Shown piece by piece: positions 45,972-56,590 of a DNA stretch of 64,000 bases (positions within the stretch are counted from its first letter, which is position 1; the number at the start of each line of letters is the position of its first letter). The stretch comes from Epiperipatus broadwayi (Eukaryota > Onychophora > Udeonychophora > Euonychophora > Peripatidae). The stretch is taken from the NCBI GenBank assembly GCA_028023455.1, contig JAQFVV010000055.1, positions 5,484,030 to 5,548,029 of the forward strand, read 5' to 3'. The notes beneath the pieces are model-generated. The model had not been told where the DNA came from. It was given only the letters and a program-made list of their open reading frames with translations, and ran no database searches. The position numbers and the translations under genes were made by a program.

Positions 45972-46550
45972 TTATCTATGAGGTTCCTCCTGATTTCTCC
46001 ACTTTTTCCTCAGAGCAAAGTTGATTAGTGATTTCCATACATTATGTATAGTCACACTAGGTTGGCTTATGGGATTTTTTGCCATTGTCATGTGAGCAGC
46101 TTCTTTAAATTTTCTTCTTTGTACCTTTTCTTCTTTATCCAATATTTTTGTATTTTCCCAATTGAACGTATGTTCATTGGTCCATACATGGTCTGCTACC
46201 TTAGACACATCTGTTTTCTCTCTTCTAATCATCAGTTTATGTTCTTGCAAGCGCTTTTGAATGGGACGGCTGGTCTCACCAATATATGTTCTTCCACATT
46301 CACATGGTATTTCATAGATGCAGTTTTTTCTTTGCAGCATTTCAAGTTTAGGCTTTGTAGATGTTAGAATTCCTCGTAGTGTGGTATGGCTCTGAAAAGC
46401 TGTTCTGATGTTATACTGATTGCAGATTTTCCTTAATTTGTCTGCTATTTTTGGAATGTATGGATACACTACAGTTAGTGCATATACTAACCTGTTTGCT
46501 GTGATATTATTAACATTTGTTTGCTGTGATATTACTAACAGTTGGTGCAT
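45972..46550 (-). CDS. GIY-YIG endonuclease domain of a Penelope-like retroelement (truncated ORF)
   Basis: 192 codons without a stop. The N-terminal quarter is terminal-repeat sequence read through, so the supported protein begins around YPYIPKIADKLRK. The domain follows: CIYEIPC (GIY position), CECG, TYIG, then SRPIQKRLQEH with the catalytic-type Arg, and a NEH..NWE block. These are hallmarks of Penelope-like endonucleases, which nick the target for reverse transcription. The frame is intact here, whereas the sister copy at 21.0 kb has stops. It lacks the RT, so it is not autonomous. Confidence 0.85.
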   Translation of the reverse strand: MHQLLVISQQTNVNNITANRLVYALTVVYPYIPKIADKLRKICNQYNIRTAFQSHTTLRGILTSTKPKLEMLQRKNCIYEIPCECGRTYIGETSRPIQKRLQEHKLMIRREKTDVSKVADHVWTNEHTFNWENTKILDKEEKVQRRKFKEAAHMTMAKNPISQPSVTIHNVWKSLINFALRKKWRNQEEPHR

Positions 46551-47439
46551 ATACTAACCTGTTTGCTGTGATATTACTAACAGTTGAATGCATTTGGAAT
46601 ATTTAACTAAAAATTAAACTTTTCTAAAGACATTCAACACACATATTAGATGATGGAAATAGTCCAATATAAAAATACAGCTAGAACACCATCATGACAA
46701 ACCTTCAGAAAAATTGTATTCATCTGTTTCATAAATTTAATAGCCACTAATCTACATAGATGCAAGCAAACACAAACTTGAACCACATAGTTAATGATTA
46801 CAGAATCTAAGGGCTTAACAAAGTTATTACTGAATCAACCTCCTGATTGGAATCTCAAAATATTTCCTTTGTGACATTTTGTTAATCGTTAAGCTGTCTA
46901 AAAGGGAAAAAATCCTCTAACGGCAAATTTATTAATATTACTCATCATGCAGCCATTTTTCTGAAATTATATGTTTTAGCCGAAATTTTGGTAAAGTATA
47001 TCGTCCGTCAACTTGACCAAACTCATGAAAAGAAATTAACGTCAAATTTTTGAAATCGCAACTATAGATATATATTTTGATTTCTTTTAACTACTTATAT
47101 TTTTTTATATTTAATCGCATAATTACTAAACAAAAAAATGTATATCTACCTCTTTATCATACAAATATCTGAATATAAATTAGTGTTGGAACTTTTAATT
47201 TAAATATGAAATAACGTTAAATATATATGCCCATGATAAATATGCATTCACACATACATACATTCTTTATAAAACATAAATAAATACACTTCTTCCTGCA
47301 TATTAGAGCAATGCATTTTTACTAAGATATTTATATCTAACATCCAAGATTTATGCAGTTGTTCCAGTAGCAGAAAATTCTATTTTTCTTATAACATTTA
47401 TGCCACCTAGTATAAATATGTCAGATGGTAGTGTTTAAT

Positions 47440-47590
47440 AAATTCCTATCCAGTGCTATCCTATCCAATATCCGTAAAACAGTTTCTAGCTTATGGCTTT
47501 CATCAATGAGGCACATCGGATTTTGGGGCAGTATGCCTGGATCTTTTGGATCTAATGTTCTTTTCCTCTAACAGTCATCTTTTACTTATC
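47440..47590 (-). repeat. F1 hammerhead-type repeat, partial
   Basis: On the minus strand, GCCTCATTGATGA, AAGCCATAAGC, TAGAAACTGTTTTACGGATA. The core's first base is T instead of C, and stem I is disrupted on the 3' side. The upstream GATCC..GATCCAGG text of F1 is present. Confidence 0.65.
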
Positions 47591-49235
47591 TGCTTTACTA
47601 GCGCTTAACCCAAACTGAAAAGCATATTGCTCCAAAGTGCCATAAATGTGGTGAGAAAAAAAATTTGCTGCTGAAAAGCATTGTGTGAGCCAGAATCATA
47701 TGTTGTTTATTTGGTTTTAAAAGTCTAGTAGCCAAAACTAACTGCTACCTCCTTTATCAGTTCTATGTCTTGAAGTACAATCAAAAACAATTCTGGTCCA
47801 ACACATTTTGCACCTTTCCAACTCTTTAATGCTCAGTCAAAATTTCTGGTCAGCATAGGAATCCAGTTCTCTCTTAAAATCAACATACTTCCTGGATTTA
47901 GAACAATATGCTTGCTTAATACATTTAGAAAAATAGGTTGAAGATAAGAGTGGCCGCTCTATCTTTATAAAGTTGAATCTTGCATTTAGATTTGTAGAGG
48001 TCTGTCCCTCTTGTAATAAATTAAGCACTCGAGGCGCATGTACTAAGATTATAGCCTTATTTAAGTATTCCATTTTTATATTAAAATATGAATAATTTGC
48101 TAACATGTATTAGCACTGATTTGGGAAAGAGATTATCGGAATATTATTTCAGCACAATTTCTTTCATTCTTTCACACATGCAGATATATGCATTCAGATA
48201 TGCCATAAATTACCAAAATTTCTACAATTCCCATAAGGCCTAGTCAGTTCGCACATACAAACGTGTAAATGAATAAAAAAACAGTCAATCTTATCAAAGC
48301 ATAGGAAAAAACAATTATTTCATCTTTACATAGGCATCTTACGAGGTAATCCAGAAAATTAGCATCAGTTCCTTCCCTCACAATGTCAATTTCTAGAGTC
48401 ACCTAATCAGGACAGAATAATATATACTGATAATTATTAATTTTTTTCTGCGCCTTAATATGGATGATTGGCTATTTATTTATTTGGCCACCAGTATCTG
48501 ATTTGACTAATCACCTTTGTTACATATATTATTTATATCTGAATGTATGCTTTGTGTTACATATTCATCTATATTTAATAAAAATAACTAAATCTAAGAG
48601 ATGTGTAAACGTATATGTAATAAATCTTGTGATAATTACAGAAATTAAAGTAGGATTATCAAAATTAAACTTTGAAAAAATATTTTTCAGCAGCTACCTC
48701 ACCAAGTCACTTTTGAAACTTGAGCTACTGCATATCTTCAAAATTTAATTCAGGAGTCACATTAAATGCTCTATTATCATGAGTTTTATTATACATAATT
48801 CAATATTATGCTATAAATAAGAAATCAAATTAATTCACATTGGTATTGATATAAATTTCATACTTTCGTAAGCTATCGATCAGAAAAAAAGATATCACAG
48901 ACCTCTTTCAATATATATATGCATTTGTCAGAATAAATCTCTGACCAGCATATAAGCTAGGGCTAGACTTCCTACCAGCAACAAATTTGCAAACATGATA
49001 CTTAAACCAAAAGCCGGGCTATTTATGCTAGCAGGGAAGTCAAGATACTTAAACCTCTAGGTCAAATGATAATTGGAGCCTGTTTTGATAAATATATGTA
49101 GAGTGATACGAGATTAGTAAAATATGTTTTTCACTGGTCGAAGGTTTACAAGAGTGTGGAACTCATATCAGGAACACAGTGAATAAATTTGATTGGTTGG
49201 ATATATATATGCATGTTTGTTATTGGAAAACTTAC

Positions 49236-49291
49236 TTCGTAACGATGCCTATGTCTCTCTTCCACGCAGTCAACATTACCATAAAGTTGCC
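49236..49291 (-). CDS. CTPS: CTP synthase, small internal coding exon
   Basis: A 56-bp exon with acceptor TATTTTTAG and a perfect donor GTAAGT. It starts with the last two bases (GG) of a split Arg-type codon, then encodes QLYGNVDCVEERHRHRYE. This is the (K/Q)LYG.(A/V)D..EERHRHR(F/Y)E block of eukaryotic CTP synthase, directly before VNP in the protein. Phase at the 3' end is 0, which fits the exon at 36792. The intron between them is 12.4 kb. The exon carrying the preceding MPEH...MRLG-type block was not found up to 64000. Confidence 0.93.
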
Positions 49292-49299
49292 CTAAAAAT

Positions 49300-52060
49300 A
49301 TATATACACGTGTATTGACTTATACGTAATCACTGGATATTACATTATATATATATTGTAGCCATCTGGGTTACATGGGACACAGCAACATAAGTTGTGT
49401 GTGTGCACATATATATATATAAAGTTAAAAAAAAAGTAGAAATAAACACAGACAAACATTTTCTAGATATCTTTCTACAATCACTGGGAAAGTTGGCTAA
49501 AATATTTTTGCAAAGAGTTGGTAAGTCTAGTGGAGAGTGGCCACAGTAAAGCTAGCTGGAGAGATGGCTGGCAGAATTGGAGTTCCCATGAGATGTAGCT
49601 GAAATCAAGGCAGGAGAACCAGCAGCAGTTCAATGAAGTTTGAATTCAAATGCAGGAAAATGATTCACTTCTTTGTGTTGAAATTCATAGCCTTAAAAGT
49701 GTTCTGGAAGACAGCTTGCCAATCCTGGACAGAAGGAAGCTCATGGCATGACAACAAATTACCTGAATTGTACCTCTTCCTGATGCTAACAATAGCCTGG
49801 ACTATATTTTTCTGATGATGATGACAATCACAAAAATCAATCTTACCAAGAGAAAGCTTGAAGAATTCGTATACGTATGCTATTTCAGCTATATACAGGA
49901 GCACAGATAAATGTATATACGAAAGTGAGTTGTTTTAAAATAATTCATTTAAAAGACATTTTTAAATTTCTAATATTTAATTTAAAGATGTTATAATTAG
50001 TTAAATGCAACCTATGATAGGTTATATAATAACAAAATTTTTAAATAATTTCTTTGGTTTAAAATGACATTTGAATCTATAACTTAAAATAAAACAAGTA
50101 ATTGCTCGAGTCAAATGTCTAAAAGCAAGAACCAATCCAAAGACAATTTGATATATATGTTTTTACAGGAATTGTTTTTAGTAGTTCCTTAAAAAAAATG
50201 ACATTAAAAAAATATAACTTGAAACGCAAATGGTATAGCTTGAATTATAATTAAGAGTCAAGAATAATTCACTGATCGTGGGTTTTAGACTATGAAAGAA
50301 AAAGAGATTTTAAATTTAAAGAACTTTTATCTAACTGTAACTTGATAGGAAAAAATAACAAAAACTAATCCATAAATATTAGAACTTACTACAAAATATC
50401 AAATGAAGTTTATGTATTTTCAACAAAGTATAATTGTGAAAATAATTAATAATTGTATTGTATCAAATTAAAATATATCAAAGCTTGTCAAATAGGACAT
50501 ATATGTAAAAATTTAATCATTTTTTGTCATTACTGAATATCAATTGAAATATATTAATTGCATGTTATAAATCATGCGTCTGTGCGCATATAAATGTAAA
50601 CCACCATGTAACAACTTGAATTTTGAATTAATCACATATATGCAAATCACAATGTGATAATTTGTTATTATTGTATATCAATCAAAATCAGAAGACTTAA
50701 TTGATATGCATAGCATCATTCTAGATCTTAATATCATTTTTTTTTATTGTTAATAAACTTGTCTTCAATTATGGAAATTACTCCAGTGGTTCTAAATATT
50801 TTTAGAATATCTGTTTCCATCATCTCTTGGTCACGTACAGTAATAGAGCTTGTAGTCTTCTGAACTAGATTCGTACAATAACAGCTGATATATAAATGGG
50901 GATGTATATGTGCTTTTGGGGCATCCAGCGATGATTAATCATCATCATCCTGGTTGGCGCATAAGATTATATTCTTTAAAGCCCCTGCACTACATTTTAT
51001 TTTAGTTGTCTTATTAGAAGTTAAGTTTATAATTGGCCAGTACAAGTGGCCAGAGCATTGATGATGATCGGCATGTTTTAATGTCCCAGCATTACTGTTT
51101 TTCTGATTTATTGTTATGTATTCTGATGAATGAGCACTTAAGTTGGTACATCCAAATTAATGTTTAAATAATTGCCCAAAACTGGCAAAAGCTCAATAGT
51201 TAGCCTGGTTTACAGAAGACCCATTTCCAATCCAGTCACAAGATTGATTGTTGATTTATATTGATTTCTTTTGATAGATCATTCACAATGAATGGTTGAT
51301 GTTTTAAGTATTACTTACTTATACTTATTGATAATGCTGTTTGATAGTGAATCATAACTGGGCTGATCTACCTGGTTGATCTCTCAGATAATGATCTTAT
51401 GCTCTCTCTCTCTCTCTTGAATATAAAATTGCTTATATGTTTTTTGGATATTGACATTACTTAATATCTTTGATATCTTATTTCAATATCTTTTATACTT
51501 AAATATTATGTAATTTTAATATTTTGTTTATGACTGGGAAGGATGATGATTTTCCCTCACAACACCTTCATGTTCTTTCCATCACCCCGGTTCAAACTCT
51601 ACTCCCCATCCCGTTACAATATATAATGACATAAACAATAACAAAACATCCTATTAATGTTCTAATCCGAAGTTGTAAAAATATAAAAGAAGTAAGCGAA
51701 TTATGACTGTAAAAAATAATATATCCCCTACAATTTATAAAAATGTAGATATCCAAAAAAACTAGCTGAAATTGAGTGTATAGACAGCAGATAGGATGAT
51801 ATAAAGTGAATCTTCTAATTGTGTTTATATCTCTAAATATAGAAGATAATTATAGTAATCCTCCCATATCAATGGATTTTAAGTTTAAGATTTTTTTGGG
51901 AAGACTTGGAACAAAAGTGGGTGATTTCATTGTATTATATACGGATGAATTACTTCAATGCATAACTAAACCCCAAAACTTATCTCATGTTACTATAAAG
52001 AATATATTATCAAAAGTATAGTCAAAAGTGGAAGACAATTGAAAAACAGGCTTAAAAAAA
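49300..52060. other. CTPS upstream intron or flank, no supported exon
   Basis: AT-rich with a TA/CA microsatellite region at 49360-49420 and a CT run at 51400-51418. The plus-strand frame at 51806-52021 and the overlapping frames at 49633-49904 have no recognised family resemblance. Confidence 0.4.
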
Positions 52061-52065
52061 ATCTC

Positions 52066-52172
52066 CAGCTTACTATGAACTTTCATCTTTGAACTTAACT
52101 AGACTGCTATGAACTTTCACCTTGAACTAGTCTAAACTATTATGAACTTTCACCTTTGAACTAGACTAGATT
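52066..52172. repeat. Short tandem repeat of about 36-40 bp, three copies
   Basis: TACTATGAACTTTCATCTTT, TGCTATGAACTTTCACCTT and TATTATGAACTTTCACCTTT are each followed by GAACTA/TAGAC-type text. Confidence 0.8.
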
Positions 52173-52969
52173 GACAGAAAATATACAATGCTATTTTAAA
52201 AAAAGACCACCCAAAAGCAATAATCAAAGATGGCTTCTGCTTGCTTTTTAAATTATAAGAAATAAAATATGAAGTTCGGTCATAAATTATAATGTCTGAT
52301 TAAGATTTCATCACAAAATTCTGATCAAAAAGATATAGCAAGATTTTTCCATACGGAAATGTATACCCATTAAAACACAGCTTAAATAAATATAATTACT
52401 ATGCAATATATAGGCAAAACAAATTATTGTAATTTATATATTGCTTGAATGTGTCAGCGGGGATTTTGAGCGGTTCTTAGAATTCAAAATGGCCATGAGA
52501 TCATACTAAATCAGTACTCTAGATTCTTAATATCTTAGAAAGATGATGCAAGTGAAATGCATAAACAAATCACTTTGAAAGACCCCTTACTGGCTTTCCA
52601 AATGTTTATAAATATTAGCAAGATGCTAAATAACTGTGATCTGCTTTATTCTGGTGAAAAGTTTACCACTTAAGAAGATAATGCATGTTTACATACAAGG
52701 TTAAAAAGAGACCAACAAATTCATCACTTTCAGAAAGGTCAGAAGAATTCGAGGGTCTTCATAAAGATTCCTTAATGAATATATCTATAAAAGCATTGTT
52801 TCTTTCTGCCAATCCATTCAAGAAAGTTCTAACAGAATGCAGTATTGGTAAAGATTTATTCAATCACTTTAAAAGTCTGAATGTAAAACAAAAAAGGGAG
52901 GTTTAAATTAATAAAGCACCTCATTCAAAAAAACATAACTAAGTTATGCTGATTATTTTGTGATATACA

Positions 52970-53060
52970 TTAAAAGGATCTAATGATATGGAGATAAATC
53001 ACTTGACTCCATGTCTGTGACCTAGAGTTCAATCCCAGGCCAAGTGAACCTGTTTCCCAA
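52970..53060 (+). mobile_element. Possible tRNA-derived SINE head
   Basis: ATGGAGATAAATCACTTGAC followed by CATGTCTGTGACC and CTAGAGTTCAATCCCAGG resembles the D-arm and T-arm (box B GAGTTCAATCCC) of a tRNA-like promoter. The 3' limit is not defined. Confidence 0.4.
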
Positions 53061-54059
53061 GTCAGAAACCGACCTAATATTTTTCATTAGATAGCTAATT
53101 TTTAGCACTCTAAACAGTTCCAAGATCAAAGATTAATCAGGATCAGTTAGACAAGTGTCAGATACATACTGTGAAAATAAAAGTTGACTGTAATACAATG
53201 TAGCTTATATCACTGACGGGAGAGATATTAGATGCCAGGACACTAAAAACAAATCAGCATTATTAAAAAGAAGAGAAAGAGAAAAGGAATATATTTTATA
53301 AATCAAGGCCATTTTCTCTCCTAGAAATTGACGGAAATTACTGATAGCAATATAATTCATAATGTAACTGAAAAGAACCGATTTCTATTTTTAAGCTATA
53401 AATATTTCCAAAAATTGAAAAATCAACTTTGCTTTATATTGGCGTTGGACGGCAGTGAAAATTAAATGAAAATTGCTTCTGATATAAAGTCCGGAGTTTT
53501 GCATTTTTGGTAGATCTAACAGAAAAACTTTAAAAATTTTCTCAAAATTCATGACAACAAAGATGAAAAACAAGCAGATTATACAGTAATGGTTTACTAT
53601 AAAATAAATTAAACTTATTATCAAAACATTACATCTAACTTTCTGACGATTTATAATAAAAATTATGGATTTTTACCTAATCTTCCAAACAACGTATACA
53701 TTTTCATGAGCAGCAGTTTTACAAACTCTTTTTTAAAAAAATTAAAAATTGCTAAAAAATATATTTTACATTTTATAGTTCTTAGTTACAATTTTCAAAT
53801 TAAAAATCATTTACCTTCTGTATTTTATCAATAATTTTCATCACAAAAAAAAAAAAAAGACATAAAAATATTTTTTTATGAGATGTGCAATTTCTAAATA
53901 CTGTTATTAGTAAGTACATATATAGTATATGTATATATTAAACATGTTTCTATCGAGAGTTAAAAATGTGTACAATATTCTATTTTTAAATTAATTGTTT
54001 TTTCGTTAATAATTTAATAATTAATAACTAATCTTTCTTATTGCATTGCCAAATGTATA

Positions 54060-54362
54060 TTATATAATACTAAATCATCCATGCACTTTACTACTATTAC
54101 ACAATGCTTTATTTACCACCCTCTTTTACAGTTTGATTGCCCCAGCAATCTTCTTCATAACTTTTATATCTCCTAACTTCAACCACTACATTCAAATTTG
54201 CATTTAGCAGTTGAAGTTAGGAGATATAAAGTAGTTGAAGTTAGGGAGATATAAAAGTTCTGAAGAAGATTGCTGGGGCAATCGAAACTAAACTGTAAAA
54301 GAGGGTGGTAAATAAAGCATTGTGTAACATTAGCAAAGTGCATGGATAATTTAGGATTATAT
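54060..54362. repeat. Foldback with CTGAAGA core (family F3)
   Basis: The left arm (54060-54185) and right arm (54230-54362) are long inverted copies: ACAATGCTTTATTTACCACC is mirrored by GGTGGTAAATAAAGCATTGT. On the right arm 54260-54266 is CTGAAGA, 54268-54273 (GATTGC) pairs with 54278-54283 (GCAATC), and GAAAC follows at 54284-54288. This is the layout of a hammerhead stem II. A clear stem I and stem III were not found, so it may be a decayed or dimer-dependent form. Confidence 0.8.
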
Positions 54363-54736
54363 GATAATTTAATAATTACCTACTGTTAATTATTAAATTG
54401 TATATAACATATGTATATACTATATATAGACACTATATAAGCCTATTCGTGGGAGAACAAAAACAATTACCAAGGTAATTCACAGGTAAGATTCCCATAA
54501 AATTATTTAAATAAACTTGTTACATCAATGTTAATCTATTTTGTCAGATGAGTGTGTGTGCTAAAAACATATACGGTCTTTGCTATCATCTACAAATTTA
54601 GATATCTATGCAAACGCTTAGAACCAAATGGAATGGATATAGGGAAAGGAACTACTGTCAAGTCACCATAGAAAGACAATGTAATATAATGAGGGTTTGC
54701 TAATAGCTCTTAACAAGCTTTTCTGAATATCCCTAT

Positions 54737-54776
54737 CCCCAAACCAGTTTCAAGCTGCTGGCTATCGTCAGTGAGG
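54737..54776 (-). ncRNA. Hammerhead ribozyme, family F2 (minus copy)
   Basis: Minus-strand order: CCTCA (stem I 5'), CTGACGA core, U, AGC-CAGCA-GCU stem II with a U-U mismatch at its base, GAAA, AC-TG-GT stem III with a two-base loop, T17, TGGGG (stem I 3'). Five stem I pairs (A-U, C-G, U-G, C-G, C-G). All invariant core bases (CUGANGA, GAAA, UH) are present. Cleavage is predicted after T17. This is a type I hammerhead with a very short stem III. Confidence 0.72.
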
Positions 54777-54800
54777 CGCTGATGTCCAAATATTCTAGTG

Positions 54801-54840
54801 CCTCACTGATGATAGCCAGCAGCTTGAAACTGGTTTGGGG
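54801..54840 (+). ncRNA. Hammerhead ribozyme, family F2 (plus copy)
   Basis: CCTCA (54801-54805), CTGATGA (54806-54812), stem II AGC/GCT at 54814-54816 and 54822-54824 with loop CAGCA, GAA (54826-54828), stem III A829-C830 with G833-T834 across loop TG, T17 at 54835, stem I 3' TGGGG (54836-54840). The canonical CUGAUGA and GAAA are intact. The stem II base is a U-U mismatch. Confidence 0.75.
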
Positions 54841-55339
54841 ATAGGGATATTCGGAAAAGCTTGTTAAGAGAGCTATTAGCACACTCATTATATTATATTT
54901 ATAGTATATGCTTATTAAATTAAGTCACGTGATGTATGACTTGATTTTTCTTACTATTAGAAAAATAATCCATATTGTTTCTGTAATATACAAAAAAGAA
55001 AAAGTACTACTAGCAAACGTTACAGTAAAATTTATGATATTTTGAAAAATATTTCTAATAATTTCTTGATAAAATCTATTGAAGACCAGAAAGGGTAAGC
55101 AAAGCCGGTACTAATAATTTAATTCTAAATTTTGTTAATAAAATGAGCTTTGGGGATTACTGCTTTGTTTTAACTCATATGAACATTTATATGTTAATAG
55201 AATTTAATATGTATAAGTACAGGATTATTTATCACCCCTTACATATGCACACTGAATTCCATTTAGGAGTCTTTGCATATGAGAATACTAAGCACCTTCT
55301 GAAAAGCTCACAATAAATTATATAATAGATGATGTTTGA

Positions 55340-55575
55340 TTTAGATGCAGTGCTCTCAGATCCAAGGCTCCTCACTGACGAAGGCAATAAGCCAGAAACT
55401 AGTCTGGGGATATTGGATGAGTAGGCACTAGATGGGGATTTTATGCGCAAGCCTTCTGGCATCCATTGATTACCCTAGCTTGCTGTGAGTGGCAATATAT
55501 ATAGTGAGTTTTGCCTGTTTTAACAACAGTTATACACAAGCATAAGAGGAGGTGGTCATGTGATGTTTATTGGCT
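55340..55575 (+). repeat. F1 hammerhead-type repeat with intact core
   Basis: Runs from TGCAGTGCTCTCAGATCC (55347) through the ribozyme (55369-55410), TATTGGATGAGTAGGC, GATGGGGATTTTATGC, GCAAGCCTTCTGGCATCC, CTTGCTGTGAGTGGC and GTTTTGCCTGTTTTAAC to a GTGGTCATGTGATGTTTA tail. It is truncated at its 5' end relative to the full-length copy at 41727-42152. Confidence 0.85.
55369..55410 (+). ncRNA. Hammerhead ribozyme, family F1, intact core
   Basis: Stem I 55369-55374 (TCCTCA) pairs with 55405-55410 (TGGGGA): six pairs, one G-U. Core CTGACGA is at 55375-55381. Stem II 55383-55385 (GGC) pairs with 55391-55393 (GCC), loop AATAA, with an A-A mismatch at its base (55382/55394). GAA is at 55395-55397. 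Stem III is A98-C99 with G402-T403 across loop TA, and C17 is at 55404, the predicted cleavage site. Every invariant hammerhead base is present. The short stem II (three pairs) and short stem III suggest weak monomeric activity. Confidence 0.77.
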
Positions 55576-56499
55576 TAAGATCGATAGTTCTGAGTAGTTT
55601 CTTATAATAGTTTATAATTGATTACTACACACATGCACACACAATACATAAATCTTAAAATGTATTAAAGATTAATTTCACTACCTGAGTAAAATCACAA
55701 ATCCTGAGGATTCCACATGCACAATGGACTACATAAGAGAAGGAAAACTGTAAAAACGCAGTGAGTAGCATCAACCAATATCAGGGGACTGAAGTAATTG
55801 ACAGTTAATTTGGAACAGCAGTAATTAAAATGTGTGTGTGAATATAAACACAGAGTAGCAATTTTCAGTAAGCCATACAAAATATTGTAAACAGTTAATA
55901 TTTATGAAACATTTAATACTGCTTTTAAAACAGGCAAAACAGGTTATTTTATTACCCTTCCCCCCTTCCAATTCTTACGTTATTCAATCTGTAGATATTT
56001 GATTGTATTTGGGTTAATGTCTAATGCAAACATACTTATAATAAAAGTACTTATGTGCAAATGTATGTAATCATTCACTTATTACTTTCTTAAATTATTA
56101 TTATCAATATTATCTACAGATGGACAGGAAGTTTTAACACATTTACTAAAATTCAACTTGGAAAATAGATGAGATAAGGAAATCATAAAATTATGATTGT
56201 ATTTTATTAACTGAAATTGGGAAAAAAAATTAATAGGAAATTAACTGCTATTTGATCTTGAACCAATAAAAGGAAGTTAAGACTTATTTAAAATGACATC
56301 TAGTTAATTAAAAAAAATGTCCCACTTATTTACAGAGAATATAATGCTTAAAATATTTAATTATAAATATATATATTCAAATTATACTAAAGTTTTGAAT
56401 TGTGACATCTTGCTTTGATCATATTTATCTTGAATCAGATGTTACTAAATACACAATGACATTCTTTATTCCTGAACGACATGTGGTGATCACGTATAT

Positions 56500-56590
56500 G
56501 ATCCAATATGCAAAACAGAAGGATCTCATTAGCATAGTGGTCAAGTATTAGCATGCTTAGGTCCCACAATTCAAAATAACAGATGTGATT
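56500..56590 (+). other. Possible decayed tRNA-like segment
   Basis: CATTAGCATAGTGGTCAAGT at 56527-56546 fits a tRNA box A, but the expected box B region (ACAATTCAAAAT) is poor. It is probably a SINE relic. Confidence 0.3.

Larger units (their letters stand above)
45541..46727 (-). mobile_element. Penelope-like element with inverted terminal repeats and target-site duplication
   Basis: Open minus-strand frame 45972-46550 encodes the RT-to-endonuclease linker (YPYIPKIADKLRKICNQYN) and a GIY-YIG domain (NCIYEIPCECGRTYIGETSR then PIQKRLQEH), with downstream NEHTFNWENTKILDKEEKVQ. It is flanked by arms that are reverse complements: 45551-45790 and about 46460-46680 share GTGTGTTGAATGTC, CCAAATGCATTCAACTGTTAG and multiple TATCACAGCAAACA units. 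Inverted terminal repeats are a known arrangement of Penelope-like elements. The 14-bp TTGTATTCATCTGT occurs at 45541-45554 and 46714-46727, a probable target-site duplication. The RT domain is missing, so this is a 5'-truncated insertion. Confidence 0.88.
54690..54955. repeat. F2 foldback pair with two hammerhead cores
   Basis: The minus-oriented copy (54695-54780) and plus-oriented copy (54797-54955) are inverted, with AGCTTGAAACTGGTTTGGGG in both. Outside the cores both run ATAGGGATATTC, GAAAAGCTTGTTAAGA, GCTATTAGCA. The plus copy continues through CTCATTATATTA and ATTAAATTAAGTCACGTGAT. The 16-base spacer lies near 54781-54796. Confidence 0.88.

Noticed and set aside
49633-49904. Overlapping frames on both strands near the CTPS exon as additional CTPS exons
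   Set aside because: Neither peptide resembles any part of CTP synthase, and the neighbouring CTPS protein block (MRLG-type) is absent.
55232-55462. 76-codon minus-strand frame as a gene
   Set aside because: It is the antisense of the F1 hammerhead repeat; the same peptide-like text (PEGL.IKSPS.AYS.NIPRLV) appears at 41806-41880 for the same reason.
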